From Azonexaceae bacterium (GTDB lineage: Bacteria > Pseudomonadota > Gammaproteobacteria > Burkholderiales > Rhodocyclaceae), in contig SSTA01000192.1 of the NCBI GenBank assembly GCA_009469685.1, positions 1-13,844 of the forward strand: DNA of 13,844 bases, written 5' to 3'. Positions within the stretch are counted from its first letter, which is position 1. Each line of letters starts with the position of its first letter. Shown piece after piece: positions 1 through 7,654 of this stretch. The notes under the pieces were generated by a model. That model did not search any database. It had not been told where the DNA came from and saw nothing but the letters and a program-made list of their open reading frames with translations. The position numbers and the translations under genes were made by a program.

Positions 1-641
1 AGATAGCCGCTCGCATAACGCGCGGCGAGCCCCCGGGAACGCAAGCAGGCGATCATCAGATGGGCAAAGTCCTGGCAGACGCCACGTTTCTTTTCGAGGA
101 CTTCGAGGACCGGAGTCGACACCGTGGTGGCTTCGGGGTCGAATTGGAACTCGCCATGAATCTTGTGCATCAGGGCGACGGCAGCTTCGAGGAGGGGCCG
201 TCCGGCGGGGAAGCATTCGGCGGCGTAGGCGGCAAATTCGTGTTTCACCCGGACGAAGGGGGATTCGAAGAGGAAGCGGACCGCCTCGAGATCGTCCTCC
301 TCTGGCGCCAATCCCCCATAGGCCAGGCGATCGCGAATCACCTCCCAGGGCCGCGACTCCTCGGGGCTTACCCGCGGCAGATGGGATCCGACATCGACGA
401 TCATTTCCGAATGGACTGAAAGCGTCTCATGGGGCGACTCGAAACTCACCCACATGACCGGATTGTCGAAGGCATCGCGCCCGAAGCGGCGCCAGGTGGG
501 GGACGGGTCGATATCGATGTGATGCGACTCGCAGCGCTGCCAGGGAAGATTCCGCGGTGACAGATGCAATTGCTGCTGGGACAGGGAGACGGGCGCCCCG
601 TAATCGTAGCGAGTTTCGTGGATGACGTGATAACGCGCCAT
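1..641 (-). CDS. Transglutaminase-like (papain-fold) protein, 3' end cut by window edge
   Basis: The reading frame opens at the ATG at 641 and runs off the left edge after 213 full codons, so only the N-terminal part is seen. The first ~95 residues (MARYHVIHETRYDYGAPVSL...) match the bacterial transglutaminase N-terminal region, which is beta-rich. The core then reaches the nucleophile motif KKRGVCQDFAHLMI with Cys189, followed by RGLAARYASGY. The catalytic His and Asp would lie beyond the edge. Bacterial members of this superfamily are mostly thought to be peptidases or amidases rather than protein cross-linkers. There is no signal peptide, so it is probably cytosolic. The start lies 2 bases after the stop of the ATP-grasp/alpha-E gene (TGA-CC-ATG), which implies translational coupling, and no clear ribosome site is visible. 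It is the short counterpart of the transglutaminase at 3215-6562. Family assignment is strong; the substrate is unknown. Confidence 0.92.
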   Translation of the reverse strand, partial: MARYHVIHETRYDYGAPVSLSQQQLHLSPRNLPWQRCESHHIDIDPSPTWRRFGRDAFDNPVMWVSFESPHETLSVHSEMIVDVGSHLPRVSPEESRPWEVIRDRLAYGGLAPEEDDLEAVRFLFESPFVRVKHEFAAYAAECFPAGRPLLEAAVALMHKIHGEFQFDPEATTVSTPVLEVLEKKRGVCQDFAHLMIACLRSRGLAARYASGY

Positions 642-643
642 GG

Positions 644-3181
644 TCACAGGGCCAGGGTCTGGCGACTGACGTCGCCGACGTGGGTGAAGAAACGCATGGC
701 AAGCCGATCGGACAATCCACGCACGGCGGCGACCACCTCGTCGAGACGCTGGGCCAACGTCTCGCACGGGGAACACTCGCGGCATTCGAGAAAAGGGATT
801 CCGGCAAAATCTGCGAGATCGGTGCTCTTTAGCGCTTCCCCCGCCGCATTGAGGCGCGGATCGCGAATATCCCCCAGATCGTGATCCATGCGCTCCAGAT
901 AGCGCAGGAGATTTTCGACCTGAAAAGCGACCCCGTGCGGATTGGATTCGTCAAAGACCAGAAGATCGAGGACGGGGAGCAGTTCCGGCGGCCGCGAATA
1001 GCGGGAGCGGAAGGTGATGATGCTATCCATCAATTCCAGAAGCCATTCCAGCGTACCCGGTGCCCGGGCGGACGGCAGGCGGAGAAAGTGCCCCATGGCC
1101 GAGGCGAGATATTCCAGACGCTCGATGCGGCGGCCTACGAGAAGAAAGCGCCAGCCATCGTCCCGGGTCATGTTATCGACGGCGAATCCGGTCAAGGACG
1201 ACGACACCAGCAGAACACGGTCAAGAAAGGCGATGGCCTCGGGCAGCGAGGGGTGCCGCTTGCGGGCCGCCTGCAGATCCCGTTGCAGTTTGTTGAGGGA
1301 ATGCCAGTGATCGAGGGACAGACGTTCGCGCACATGGGTTGCCGACCACATCAGGGCGCGGATGCTGCAGGCCAGACTCCCGTCCTGGTCGGCGTCGTAA
1401 ATCGATTCGAGCAGCCGATGTTCCGAGTGGTCTTCCGAAGCTTCATCCTCCTCCCGCGTGGGAACGATGTCCATTTCCTCGGCCAGTTCCTGAACCGCCG
1501 CAAGTGCCGGAGTCAATTCGCCGCCCGCTTCGACCAGGCGGGCAATCACGACGCGCAGCAGCCGCGCCGTGGAGTCGAAGCGCTCCGAATAACGACCTAC
1601 CCAAAAGAGGTTTTCCACCACGCGGGATGACAGATTCGCGCCGCTACGTACCAGGTCTGTCACCCCAAGGGACGATTTGAGCAGGGTAAAGTCGCTGACG
1701 TGGCCATCGCTGAGGACCCAGGTGTCTTTGGACGAGCCGCCCCGCTGCATCGAAATGACCATGGCATTGGCGGCGCTCGCCACCCGGGCGAGGCCTCCCG
1801 GCATGACCTTGTACCCGCCAGGAGTCGCCACCGCATAGACCCGCAGGCCCACCGCCCGCGCCAGCAGGCGCCGCTCGTGGGCGCGACTCCAGGTCGGCGC
1901 CTGGGAGAGGTGCACCAGTTCCTGGGCGACATAGGCGTGGGGGCGCGCCTCGATCCGCCGAAACATCTCTTCGCGGGCCTCGCCCTTCAAGTCGCGGCCA
2001 AAAGTCGGGTCGAAATGTTGGGAAGGATAGGCGGGCTTGATGACCAGTTCGTCCAGGTGCTCGCGGACGTAGTCCAGCGCGGGCTTTTCCCCGCACCACC
2101 AGGTCGCCACCGCCGGCATGGCCAGACGCTCCCCGAGCAGCCTCTCGCAAATGGCGGGGACGAAACCCATCAGCGCTCCGGAACCCAACAATCCGCTCCC
2201 GAGCGCATTGGTCACCACCACCTGGCGAGCCCGCACCGCGTTCAAGAGCCCCGGAACGCCCAAAGCCGAATCGCCCCGCAATTCGAGCGGGTCGCAGAAG
2301 CTGTCGTCCTGACGGCGCAGGATGACATGGACTCGCTTCAACCCCCGCAGGGTCTTGAGATAGACGGTGTCTCCCCGCACGGTCAAGTCCTGGCCTTCCA
2401 CCAGCGGAAAGCCCAGATACCGGGCCATGTAGGCGTGTTCGAAATAGGTTTCGTTGTAGGGCCCCGGCGTCAGCAAGACCACGTGCGGCTGCTCGCCGGG
2501 GGCCACGGGGGCGATTCCGGCCAGGGAATCCTGCAGGGTACGGAAGAAATCCGCCAGGTGCTCAACTCGCAAGTCCCTGAACAATTCGGGAAAGACGCGC
2601 GAAATGATGAGCCTGTTCTCCAGCGCGTACCCCGCCCCGGAGGGGGCTTGCGTACGGTCAGCGATGACCCACCACCGCCCGTCGGGCGAGCGTGCAAGAT
2701 CGACGGCGTAAAAGTGGAGCCACCTGTCTTCAGGCGGCTTGACGCCGCGGCATGGCCAAAGATAGCCATGCTGGCCGTAGACCAGTGCGGGGGGAAGCAA
2801 GCCTTCGGCAAGCAACCGCTGTTCGCCGTAGAGGTCGGCCAGCATGGCATTCAGAACTTCGGCCCGTTGGGCCACGGCGGCGGCAATTTCGCGCCACTCG
2901 TCGGCGGCGATGATGAACGGCAGGGGGTCCAGGGCCCAGGGACGGTCTGCCCCATTGGGATCGGCGTAGACGTTGTAGGTCACGCCGTTTTCCTGGATGC
3001 GGCGATCGACGAATTCGACCCGCTCGCGCATCGCTTCCGGCGCGGCCGAATCGAGATGGACGAAGAATTGCCGCCAATGGGGCCGAACGGCCCCGGTGGC
3101 CGTCAACATCTCGTCGAACCGCTGGGTGTTGCGGGGGTAGATGGCGAGCAGCGTGCGGGCCATGGGCGGACTTAAAGGCAT
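644..3181 (-). CDS. Fused circularly permuted ATP-grasp / alpha-E domain protein
   Basis: With the ATG at 3181 the protein has 845 residues. Residues ~1-491 are a circularly permuted type 2 ATP-grasp ligase (formerly DUF404/DUF407): VVLLTPGPYNETYFEHAYMA, RRQDDSFCDPLELRGDSALG, and the C-terminal GGSSKDTWVLS signature. Residues ~517-845 are an alpha-E (DUF403) helical domain opening with LSSRVVENLFWVGRYSERFD. It joins in one chain what the two upstream genes at 7655-9064 and 6691-7638 encode separately. ATP-grasp enzymes form amide or peptide bonds via acyl-phosphates; the substrates here are unknown. The Gly-rich loop of the stand-alone copy ([10 protein letters not shown]) is replaced by KPAYPSQHFDPTFGRD, so nucleotide binding may differ. 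The start is uncertain: a TTG at 3208, ATG at 3181 and ATG at 3163 are all in frame, and none has a convincing ribosome site. Translation probably couples to the preceding gene, whose stop is at 3215. Confidence 0.93.
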   Translation of the reverse strand: MPLSPPMARTLLAIYPRNTQRFDEMLTATGAVRPHWRQFFVHLDSAAPEAMRERVEFVDRRIQENGVTYNVYADPNGADRPWALDPLPFIIAADEWREIAAAVAQRAEVLNAMLADLYGEQRLLAEGLLPPALVYGQHGYLWPCRGVKPPEDRWLHFYAVDLARSPDGRWWVIADRTQAPSGAGYALENRLIISRVFPELFRDLRVEHLADFFRTLQDSLAGIAPVAPGEQPHVVLLTPGPYNETYFEHAYMARYLGFPLVEGQDLTVRGDTVYLKTLRGLKRVHVILRRQDDSFCDPLELRGDSALGVPGLLNAVRARQVVVTNALGSGLLGSGALMGFVPAICERLLGERLAMPAVATWWCGEKPALDYVREHLDELVIKPAYPSQHFDPTFGRDLKGEAREEMFRRIEARPHAYVAQELVHLSQAPTWSRAHERRLLARAVGLRVYAVATPGGYKVMPGGLARVASAANAMVISMQRGGSSKDTWVLSDGHVSDFTLLKSSLGVTDLVRSGANLSSRVVENLFWVGRYSERFDSTARLLRVVIARLVEAGGELTPALAAVQELAEEMDIVPTREEDEASEDHSEHRLLESIYDADQDGSLACSIRALMWSATHVRERLSLDHWHSLNKLQRDLQAARKRHPSLPEAIAFLDRVLLVSSSLTGFAVDNMTRDDGWRFLLVGRRIERLEYLASAMGHFLRLPSARAPGTLEWLLELMDSIITFRSRYSRPPELLPVLDLLVFDESNPHGVAFQVENLLRYLERMDHDLGDIRDPRLNAAGEALKSTDLADFAGIPFLECRECSPCETLAQRLDEVVAAVRGLSDRLAMRFFTHVGDVSRQTLAL

Positions 3182-3184
3182 GGA

Positions 3185-3204
3185 CGGCGCGCCGCAGCGC
3201 GCCG
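3185..3204 (-). other. Perfect 8-bp GC hairpin at gene junction
   Basis: An inverted repeat cggcgcgc / gcgcgccg (3185-3192 and 3197-3204) has a 4-base loop. It lies between the stop of the large transglutaminase gene and the ATG candidates of the ATP-grasp/alpha-E gene. No T-tract follows on the minus strand, so it is not a standard terminator. It could mask or set the start site, or protect mRNA. If the TTG at 3208 were the real start, the hairpin would be coding. Confidence 0.5.
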
Positions 3205-3210
3205 CCAATG

Positions 3211-3225
3211 GGCGTTAAAAACGCC
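3211..3225 (-). other. 6-bp hairpin spanning the stop codon of the transglutaminase/DUF2126 gene
   Basis: The inverted repeat ggcgtt-aaa-aacgcc is perfect (arms 3211-3216 and 3220-3225) and contains the TAA stop (3217-3215). It sits 6 bases from the GC hairpin at 3185-3204, giving two stem-loops in tandem at the junction. The short stem and lack of a downstream T-run argue against strong termination. Confidence 0.45.
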
Positions 3226-6200
3226 GCAAGTCTAGCGTAAACGGGTGTTCTGCGCTGACCTCGGGCGCAGCGACTTCCATGCGTCCCGGCGTGTGACCGA
3301 ATCGGAAGTAGCGCGCCAGCCGCCGGCTCTCTGCCTCAAAGGCGTTGACCGGAAACACATCGAAATTGCGCCCACCGGGATGGGCCACATGGTACTGACA
3401 GCCTCCCAGGGATCGATGCATCCAGGTATCCACGAGGTCGAAGACCAGGGGACCATGGACGCCGATGGTGGGATGCAGACAGGAGGCGGGCTGCCAGGCC
3501 CGGTAACGCACCCCGGCAACGAATTCGCCATTGGTACCGGTCGGCTGCAGCGGAACGGAACGGCCATTGCAGGTCAGGACGTAGCGGTCCGGTGCCATGC
3601 CGGCAACCTTGACCTGGACCCGCTCCACGGAAGAATCGACATAGCGCACCGTCCGGCCCACCGCGCCCTCTTCGCCCATGACGTGCCAGGGCTCGAGGGC
3701 ATGGCGCAGTTCGAAATCGATCCCCTTGGCGGCGAAGTCGCCGTACTTGGGGAAGCGGAATTCGAAATGCGGCGCGAACCACTCGCTCCGGAACGGGAAT
3801 CCCGAGTGCTGCATTTCCTCCACGACGTCGCGAAAGTCCTGCTCGACAAAGTGGGGCAGCATGAAGCGGTCGTGCAGTTCGGTTCCCCAGCGGGCCAGCC
3901 GCGGAGGATCGTAGGGCGCTTCCCAGAAGCGGGCAATGAGTCCGCGCAGCAGGAGCTGCTGCGCGAGCGACATGCGGGCATGGGGCGGCATTTCGAAAGC
4001 CCGCAGTTCCAGCAGACCATGGCGTCCGGCCGGACCATCGGGGGAGTAGAGCTTGTCGACGCAGAATTCCGAACGGTGCGTATTCCCGGTGACGTCAATC
4101 AGCAGATTGCGCAAGATGCGATCGACGAGCCAAGGCGGAACGTGACCGCCCGGTTCGGGTATTTGCCCGAAGGCGATCTCCAATTCGTAGAGGGAATCGT
4201 TTCTCGCTTCATCCACCCGCGGCGCCTGGCTGGTAGGGCCGATGAAGAGTCCAGAAAACAGGTAGGAGAGGCTGGGATGGTTGTGCCAGTAGGCGATCAG
4301 GCTTCTCAGCAGATCCGGCCGGCGCAGGAAGGGCGAATCATTGGTGGTCGCGCCGCCCAAGACGAAGTGATTGCCGCCTCCGGTCCCGGTGTGCCGCCCG
4401 TCGAGCATGAATTTTTCTGTGGTGAGGCGCGAGAGACGCGCTGAATCGTAGAGGAAGCTGGTCTGATCGACCAGTTGATCCCAGGAACTCGCCGGATGGA
4501 TATTGACCTCGATGACGCCCGGATCCGGCGTGACGCGGAAATGCGAGATGCGAGGATCGGACGGCGGTTCATAACCTTCGAAGACGACGGGAAGATCCAT
4601 TGTCTCCGCCGCCAGTTCGCAAGCGGCGACCAACTCAAGATAGTCATCGAGGGTGCCGGCGGGAGGCATGAACACATAGAGCTTTCCATCCCGCGGCTGG
4701 GCGCACATGGCCATGCGCGTGATCCAGCCCGCCGATTCCTTGTCCGCCGGCAAGCGATCCGCGACCTGGCCGCGGACAGAACCCTTTCCGTCGCCGCCCC
4801 GGGCACCCATCGCTTCACTGGCAGTTCGGGCAGCCTCGCTGGCGGCGCGGGTAAACTGCTGGCGAATCTCGGCGTAGGATTTGAGCGGCTGGGGAATCAG
4901 TGAGGGATCCACGGGGTGCACATAGGGGTAGTCGCCCTTGCTGACCCACGGCTGGGAATCGAGCGGCAAGCGATAGCCCATGGGCGAATCCCCCGGAATC
5001 AGGTAGCAGCGCTCGGAACGCAAAAACCATGGCCCGGTCTGCCATTGTCCAGACAAGTTTTTCATGACCGGGAAAACATGGCCGACGGTGTGGTTCAATC
5101 CCTGTTCGAAAATCTTCATCAAGCGTGCCCGCTCGAGGGGGTCATCGATTCGGGAATCGAAGGGATCGACGTTGGTCGGCAGCCGCCGCTCGCGCCATAG
5201 GTAGTAGAAGACGTCCTCGAAGGCGGGGAAAACGTACTGCGCATCGAGCCCGAGGTTCTCCGCCACTCTGGACAAGAAGGCCACCGACTGGGCATTGGTG
5301 ACGCCGTAATCCGTTCGCTCATTGGCATAGAGGGATGGATTGCCCCAGAGGGGCTGACCATCCTTGCGCCAGAAGCAATTCAGGCTCCAGCGCGGCAGTT
5401 GTTCGCCGGGGTACCATTTGCCTTGGCCGAAATGCACAAAACCATGGACCCCATATTTCTCCCGCAAGCGATGAAAGAGGTCGGCAGCGAAGAGACGCTT
5501 GGTGGGTCCCAGGGCGTCGGTATTCCATTCAGCGCCGTCCGGATCGTCGACCGCGACAAAAGTAGGCTCGCCGCCTTGGGTCAGGCGCACATCCTGGGCA
5601 TTCAGATCGCCGTCGATGCGATGGCCTAGGGCCTCGATTTCGGCCCATTGCTCGTCGGTGTAAGGCTTGGTGACCCGGGGAGCTTCCCAGATGCGGGTCA
5701 CCTGCATGGCGTGGGAAAACTCGGTCTCGCATTCGTCCAAAGCTCCCGTCACCGGGGCGGCGGACGCCGGCTCCGGCGTACAGGCGAGGGGAATGTGACC
5801 CTCTCCGGCAAAAAGTCCTGACGTGGGGTCGAGTCCGATCCAGCCCGCCCCTGGCAAGTACACCTCGGCCCAGGCATGAAGGTCGGTGAAGTCCGCTTCG
5901 GGTCCCGAGGGGCCGTCCAGGGATTTCACGTCCGGCGTCAATTGGATGAGATACCCGGAAACGAAGCGGGCCGCCAAACCGATGTGCCGCAGGAGTTGAA
6001 CCAAGAGCCAGGCGGTATCCCGACAGGAACCGGAACGCTTCTCCAGCGTCTCTTCCGGGGTCTGAACACCGGGTTCGAGACGGATGGTGTAGGAGATGTC
6101 CTGCTGCAAGCGGGCATTGAGCGCCACCAGGAAATCGACGCTGCGGGCCGTTTCCCGGGAAATCGAATCGAGGTATTTCTGGAACAGCGGTGTTGCCGGC

Positions 6201-6562
6201 AACTGGTAGAGATAGGGGGTCAGTTCGTGGCGCTGCCAGGCCTCATAAACGAACGGAAAGTTCTCGGCATGGGGCTCCAGGAAGAAGTCGAAGGGATTGA
6301 TGACCGACATCTCGGCCACCAGGTCGACCTCGATGCGGAACTCCCGGGTCGGCTCCGGAAAGACCAGACGGGCGAGATAGTTGCCCTGGGGATCCTGCTG
6401 CCAATTGATGAAATGCTTCTCCGGGCCGATCTTGAGCGAATAGGAGAGGATGCGGGTCCGGGAATGGGGGCAGGGCCGCAGGCGGATGACGTGAGGTCCG
6501 AGACCGATCAATCGGTCGTAGTGATAGTGGGTGACGTGGTTGAGGGCGACGTGGATGGACAC
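3215..6562 (-). CDS. Transglutaminase-like peptidase fused to DUF2126 putative amidoligase
   Basis: Start chosen at the GTG at 6562 (1115 aa), because GGAGAA lies 4 bases upstream; the in-frame TTG at 6574 overlaps that ribosome site. Residues 1-~165 form the bacterial transglutaminase N-region (SIHVALNHVTHYHYDRLIGL). The papain-like core follows with a full triad: Cys180 in SGSCRDTAWLL, His229 in DLHAWAEVYLP, and Asp245 in IGLDPTSGLF. From ~300 to the end is DUF2126, listed in Pfam as a putative amidoligase of the glutamine synthetase-like fold. It includes LTQGGEPTFVAVDDPDGAEW, the acidic/His stretch VIEVNIHPASSW (685-696) and TGTGGGNHFVLGG (725-737), which are plausible metal or nucleotide sites. 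One chain therefore holds a likely amide-cleaving and a likely amide-forming domain. A variable Ala/Gly-rich linker occupies ~573-611. No signal peptide or membrane helix is seen. Family assignment is firm; the substrate is unknown. Confidence 0.95.
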   Translation of the reverse strand: MSIHVALNHVTHYHYDRLIGLGPHVIRLRPCPHSRTRILSYSLKIGPEKHFINWQQDPQGNYLARLVFPEPTREFRIEVDLVAEMSVINPFDFFLEPHAENFPFVYEAWQRHELTPYLYQLPATPLFQKYLDSISRETARSVDFLVALNARLQQDISYTIRLEPGVQTPEETLEKRSGSCRDTAWLLVQLLRHIGLAARFVSGYLIQLTPDVKSLDGPSGPEADFTDLHAWAEVYLPGAGWIGLDPTSGLFAGEGHIPLACTPEPASAAPVTGALDECETEFSHAMQVTRIWEAPRVTKPYTDEQWAEIEALGHRIDGDLNAQDVRLTQGGEPTFVAVDDPDGAEWNTDALGPTKRLFAADLFHRLREKYGVHGFVHFGQGKWYPGEQLPRWSLNCFWRKDGQPLWGNPSLYANERTDYGVTNAQSVAFLSRVAENLGLDAQYVFPAFEDVFYYLWRERRLPTNVDPFDSRIDDPLERARLMKIFEQGLNHTVGHVFPVMKNLSGQWQTGPWFLRSERCYLIPGDSPMGYRLPLDSQPWVSKGDYPYVHPVDPSLIPQPLKSYAEIRQQFTRAASEAARTASEAMGARGGDGKGSVRGQVADRLPADKESAGWITRMAMCAQPRDGKLYVFMPPAGTLDDYLELVAACELAAETMDLPVVFEGYEPPSDPRISHFRVTPDPGVIEVNIHPASSWDQLVDQTSFLYDSARLSRLTTEKFMLDGRHTGTGGGNHFVLGGATTNDSPFLRRPDLLRSLIAYWHNHPSLSYLFSGLFIGPTSQAPRVDEARNDSLYELEIAFGQIPEPGGHVPPWLVDRILRNLLIDVTGNTHRSEFCVDKLYSPDGPAGRHGLLELRAFEMPPHARMSLAQQLLLRGLIARFWEAPYDPPRLARWGTELHDRFMLPHFVEQDFRDVVEEMQHSGFPFRSEWFAPHFEFRFPKYGDFAAKGIDFELRHALEPWHVMGEEGAVGRTVRYVDSSVERVQVKVAGMAPDRYVLTCNGRSVPLQPTGTNGEFVAGVRYRAWQPASCLHPTIGVHGPLVFDLVDTWMHRSLGGCQYHVAHPGGRNFDVFPVNAFEAESRRLARYFRFGHTPGRMEVAAPEVSAEHPFTLDLRRF

Positions 6563-6566
6563 GCGT

Positions 6567-6572
6567 TTCTCC
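6567..6572 (-). promoter_or_regulatory. Ribosome binding site deciding the GTG start at 6562
   Basis: GGAGAA on the minus strand ends 4 bases before the GTG. It overlaps the alternative upstream TTG at 6574-6572, so the TTG is very unlikely to be used. The family's usual N-terminus (SIHVALNHVTHY) also starts at this GTG. Confidence 0.75.
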
Positions 6573-6594
6573 AAAAATCGAGTGGATCAAATAA

Positions 6595-6607
6595 CTTACG
6601 CTGTAAG
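6595..6607. repeat. Small inverted repeat cttac-gct-gtaag in the 128-bp gap
   Basis: A perfect 5-bp inverted repeat with a 3-base spacer lies 33 bases upstream of the GTG start of the transglutaminase/DUF2126 gene. The gap at 6563-6690 is the only sizeable one inside the operon. I could not find a convincing internal promoter in it. The repeat may be chance. Confidence 0.25.
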
Positions 6608-6664
6608 CGGGTTCTCGCCCTGCAGGGTGATTGGGTAGCTTAGCGGCGAATTGTTGCGAAGATG

Positions 6665-6680
6665 CGCCATCGGCATGGCG
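6665..6680 (-). other. Stem-loop 10 bases downstream of the alpha-E stop codon
   Basis: The inverted repeat cgccat-cggc-atggcg (arms 6665-6670 and 6675-6680) lies just after the alpha-E stop in transcription order. No T-run follows on the minus strand (CATCTTCGC instead), so it is not a clear intrinsic terminator. It could be a processing or stability element between the first two genes and the third. Confidence 0.35.
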
Positions 6681-6690
6681 TGGAAGTGAC

Positions 6691-7638
6691 TCAGTTGGAA
6701 TCCTGCGAGGGCACCAGAAAATCGCGGCTGATCCCATCACCAATCTGGTAGATGCTATCCATGAAATCGGTCAGCCAATTGTGTAACCCTTGCTCGAGGA
6801 TGTCGCCGACCCGAGCGTAATGCAGCCGGGCGTGGAGTATACCCGCTTGCCTCAAGGTCTCGCCAGAGTGCCGATTGGCCACCATTTCCAGGTTCTTGAC
6901 CACGCCGTTGAGGCAGAAGTGCAAAGACCGCGGGAGATCCCTGTGCAGAATCAGCAATTCCGCGACCCGCTCGGGGGTGATGACGTCACGATAAACCTTG
7001 CGATAGTTCTCAAAAGCCGAAACGGACCGCAGCAACGCGCCCCACTGATAGAAATCCGTCGTTTCTTCGTGGCCCTGGGGACGTAGCACGTGATATTTGA
7101 CGTCGAGGATGCGGGCCGTGTTGTCGGCGCGCTCGAGCAGCGTACCAAGTCGGATGAAGTGGTAGGCCTCGTCCTGCAACAAGGTACCGACGGTCACGCC
7201 GCGGGACAAATGGGAGCGCAATTTCACCCATTCGAAGAATTCCCCGACGCCCGACGCAAATATCTTATCGAAACTCTGGTCGCGGGCTTCGATCCAGGTT
7301 GAATTGAGCGTCTCCCACATCTCGCTGGTGATGGTTCCCCTCACGGCGTGGGCATTTTCCCGGCACATGCGCAGACAACTCGAAATCGAGGAATGATTGT
7401 CGGCATCGCAGACCATGAAGCGCAAGACGTTTTCGGCCGTCACCTCCTGGTACCTGGCGCCAAACGCCTCTTCCAGGCTATTGAGGACGATGATGGCCTT
7501 CCAGCTCTGGTTCGCCGCCTCGATCGACTGAGGCACAAGGGACATCTGCCAGGTAACATCGAGAAGTCTGGCAAGACTCTCGGCGCGTTCCATGTAACGG
7601 GCCATCCAGAAGAGATGATCGGCGGTACGGCTAAGCAT
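6691..7638 (-). CDS. Alpha-E domain-containing protein (DUF403)
   Basis: The 315-residue protein consists of one alpha-E domain, an all-helical family of unknown biochemical role that is almost always encoded beside circularly permuted ATP-grasp proteins. The family signature opens the protein: LSRTADHLFWMARYMERAES (2-21), then LARLLDV. A second copy of the core motif, TLLERADNTARILDV, appears at 166-180 and looks like an internal repeat. No signal peptide or membrane helix is visible. The ATG at 7638 has a good ribosome site, GAGGAGAA, 7 bases upstream, and follows the ATP-grasp stop by 16 bases, consistent with one transcript. A homologous domain forms the C-terminal part of the fused protein at 644-3181. 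A partner or scaffold role for the ATP-grasp ligase is inference. Confidence 0.95.
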   Translation of the reverse strand: MLSRTADHLFWMARYMERAESLARLLDVTWQMSLVPQSIEAANQSWKAIIVLNSLEEAFGARYQEVTAENVLRFMVCDADNHSSISSCLRMCRENAHAVRGTITSEMWETLNSTWIEARDQSFDKIFASGVGEFFEWVKLRSHLSRGVTVGTLLQDEAYHFIRLGTLLERADNTARILDVKYHVLRPQGHEETTDFYQWGALLRSVSAFENYRKVYRDVITPERVAELLILHRDLPRSLHFCLNGVVKNLEMVANRHSGETLRQAGILHARLHYARVGDILEQGLHNWLTDFMDSIYQIGDGISRDFLVPSQDSN

Positions 7639-7645
7639 TGATGAA

Positions 7646-7653
7646 TTCTCCTC
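7646..7653 (-). promoter_or_regulatory. Ribosome binding site of the alpha-E gene
   Basis: GAGGAGAA on the minus strand lies 7 bases before the ATG at 7638, within the 16-base gap after the ATP-grasp stop codon. It supports independent initiation of the alpha-E protein from the shared transcript. Confidence 0.7.
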
Positions 7654-7654
7654 G

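Noticed and set aside
1700..3175. Plus-strand open frame of 491 codons opposite the ATP-grasp/alpha-E fusion
   Set aside because: It mirrors the codon structure of the real minus-strand gene and encodes no recognisable domain.
3245..4444. Plus-strand open frame of 399 codons opposite the DUF2126 region
   Set aside because: It is antisense to conserved DUF2126 coding sequence with no motif or initiation signal.
6665..6680. Stem-loop after alpha-E as an intrinsic terminator
   Set aside because: There is no T-run on the minus strand, the stem is only 6 bp, and the next gene continues the same functional set.
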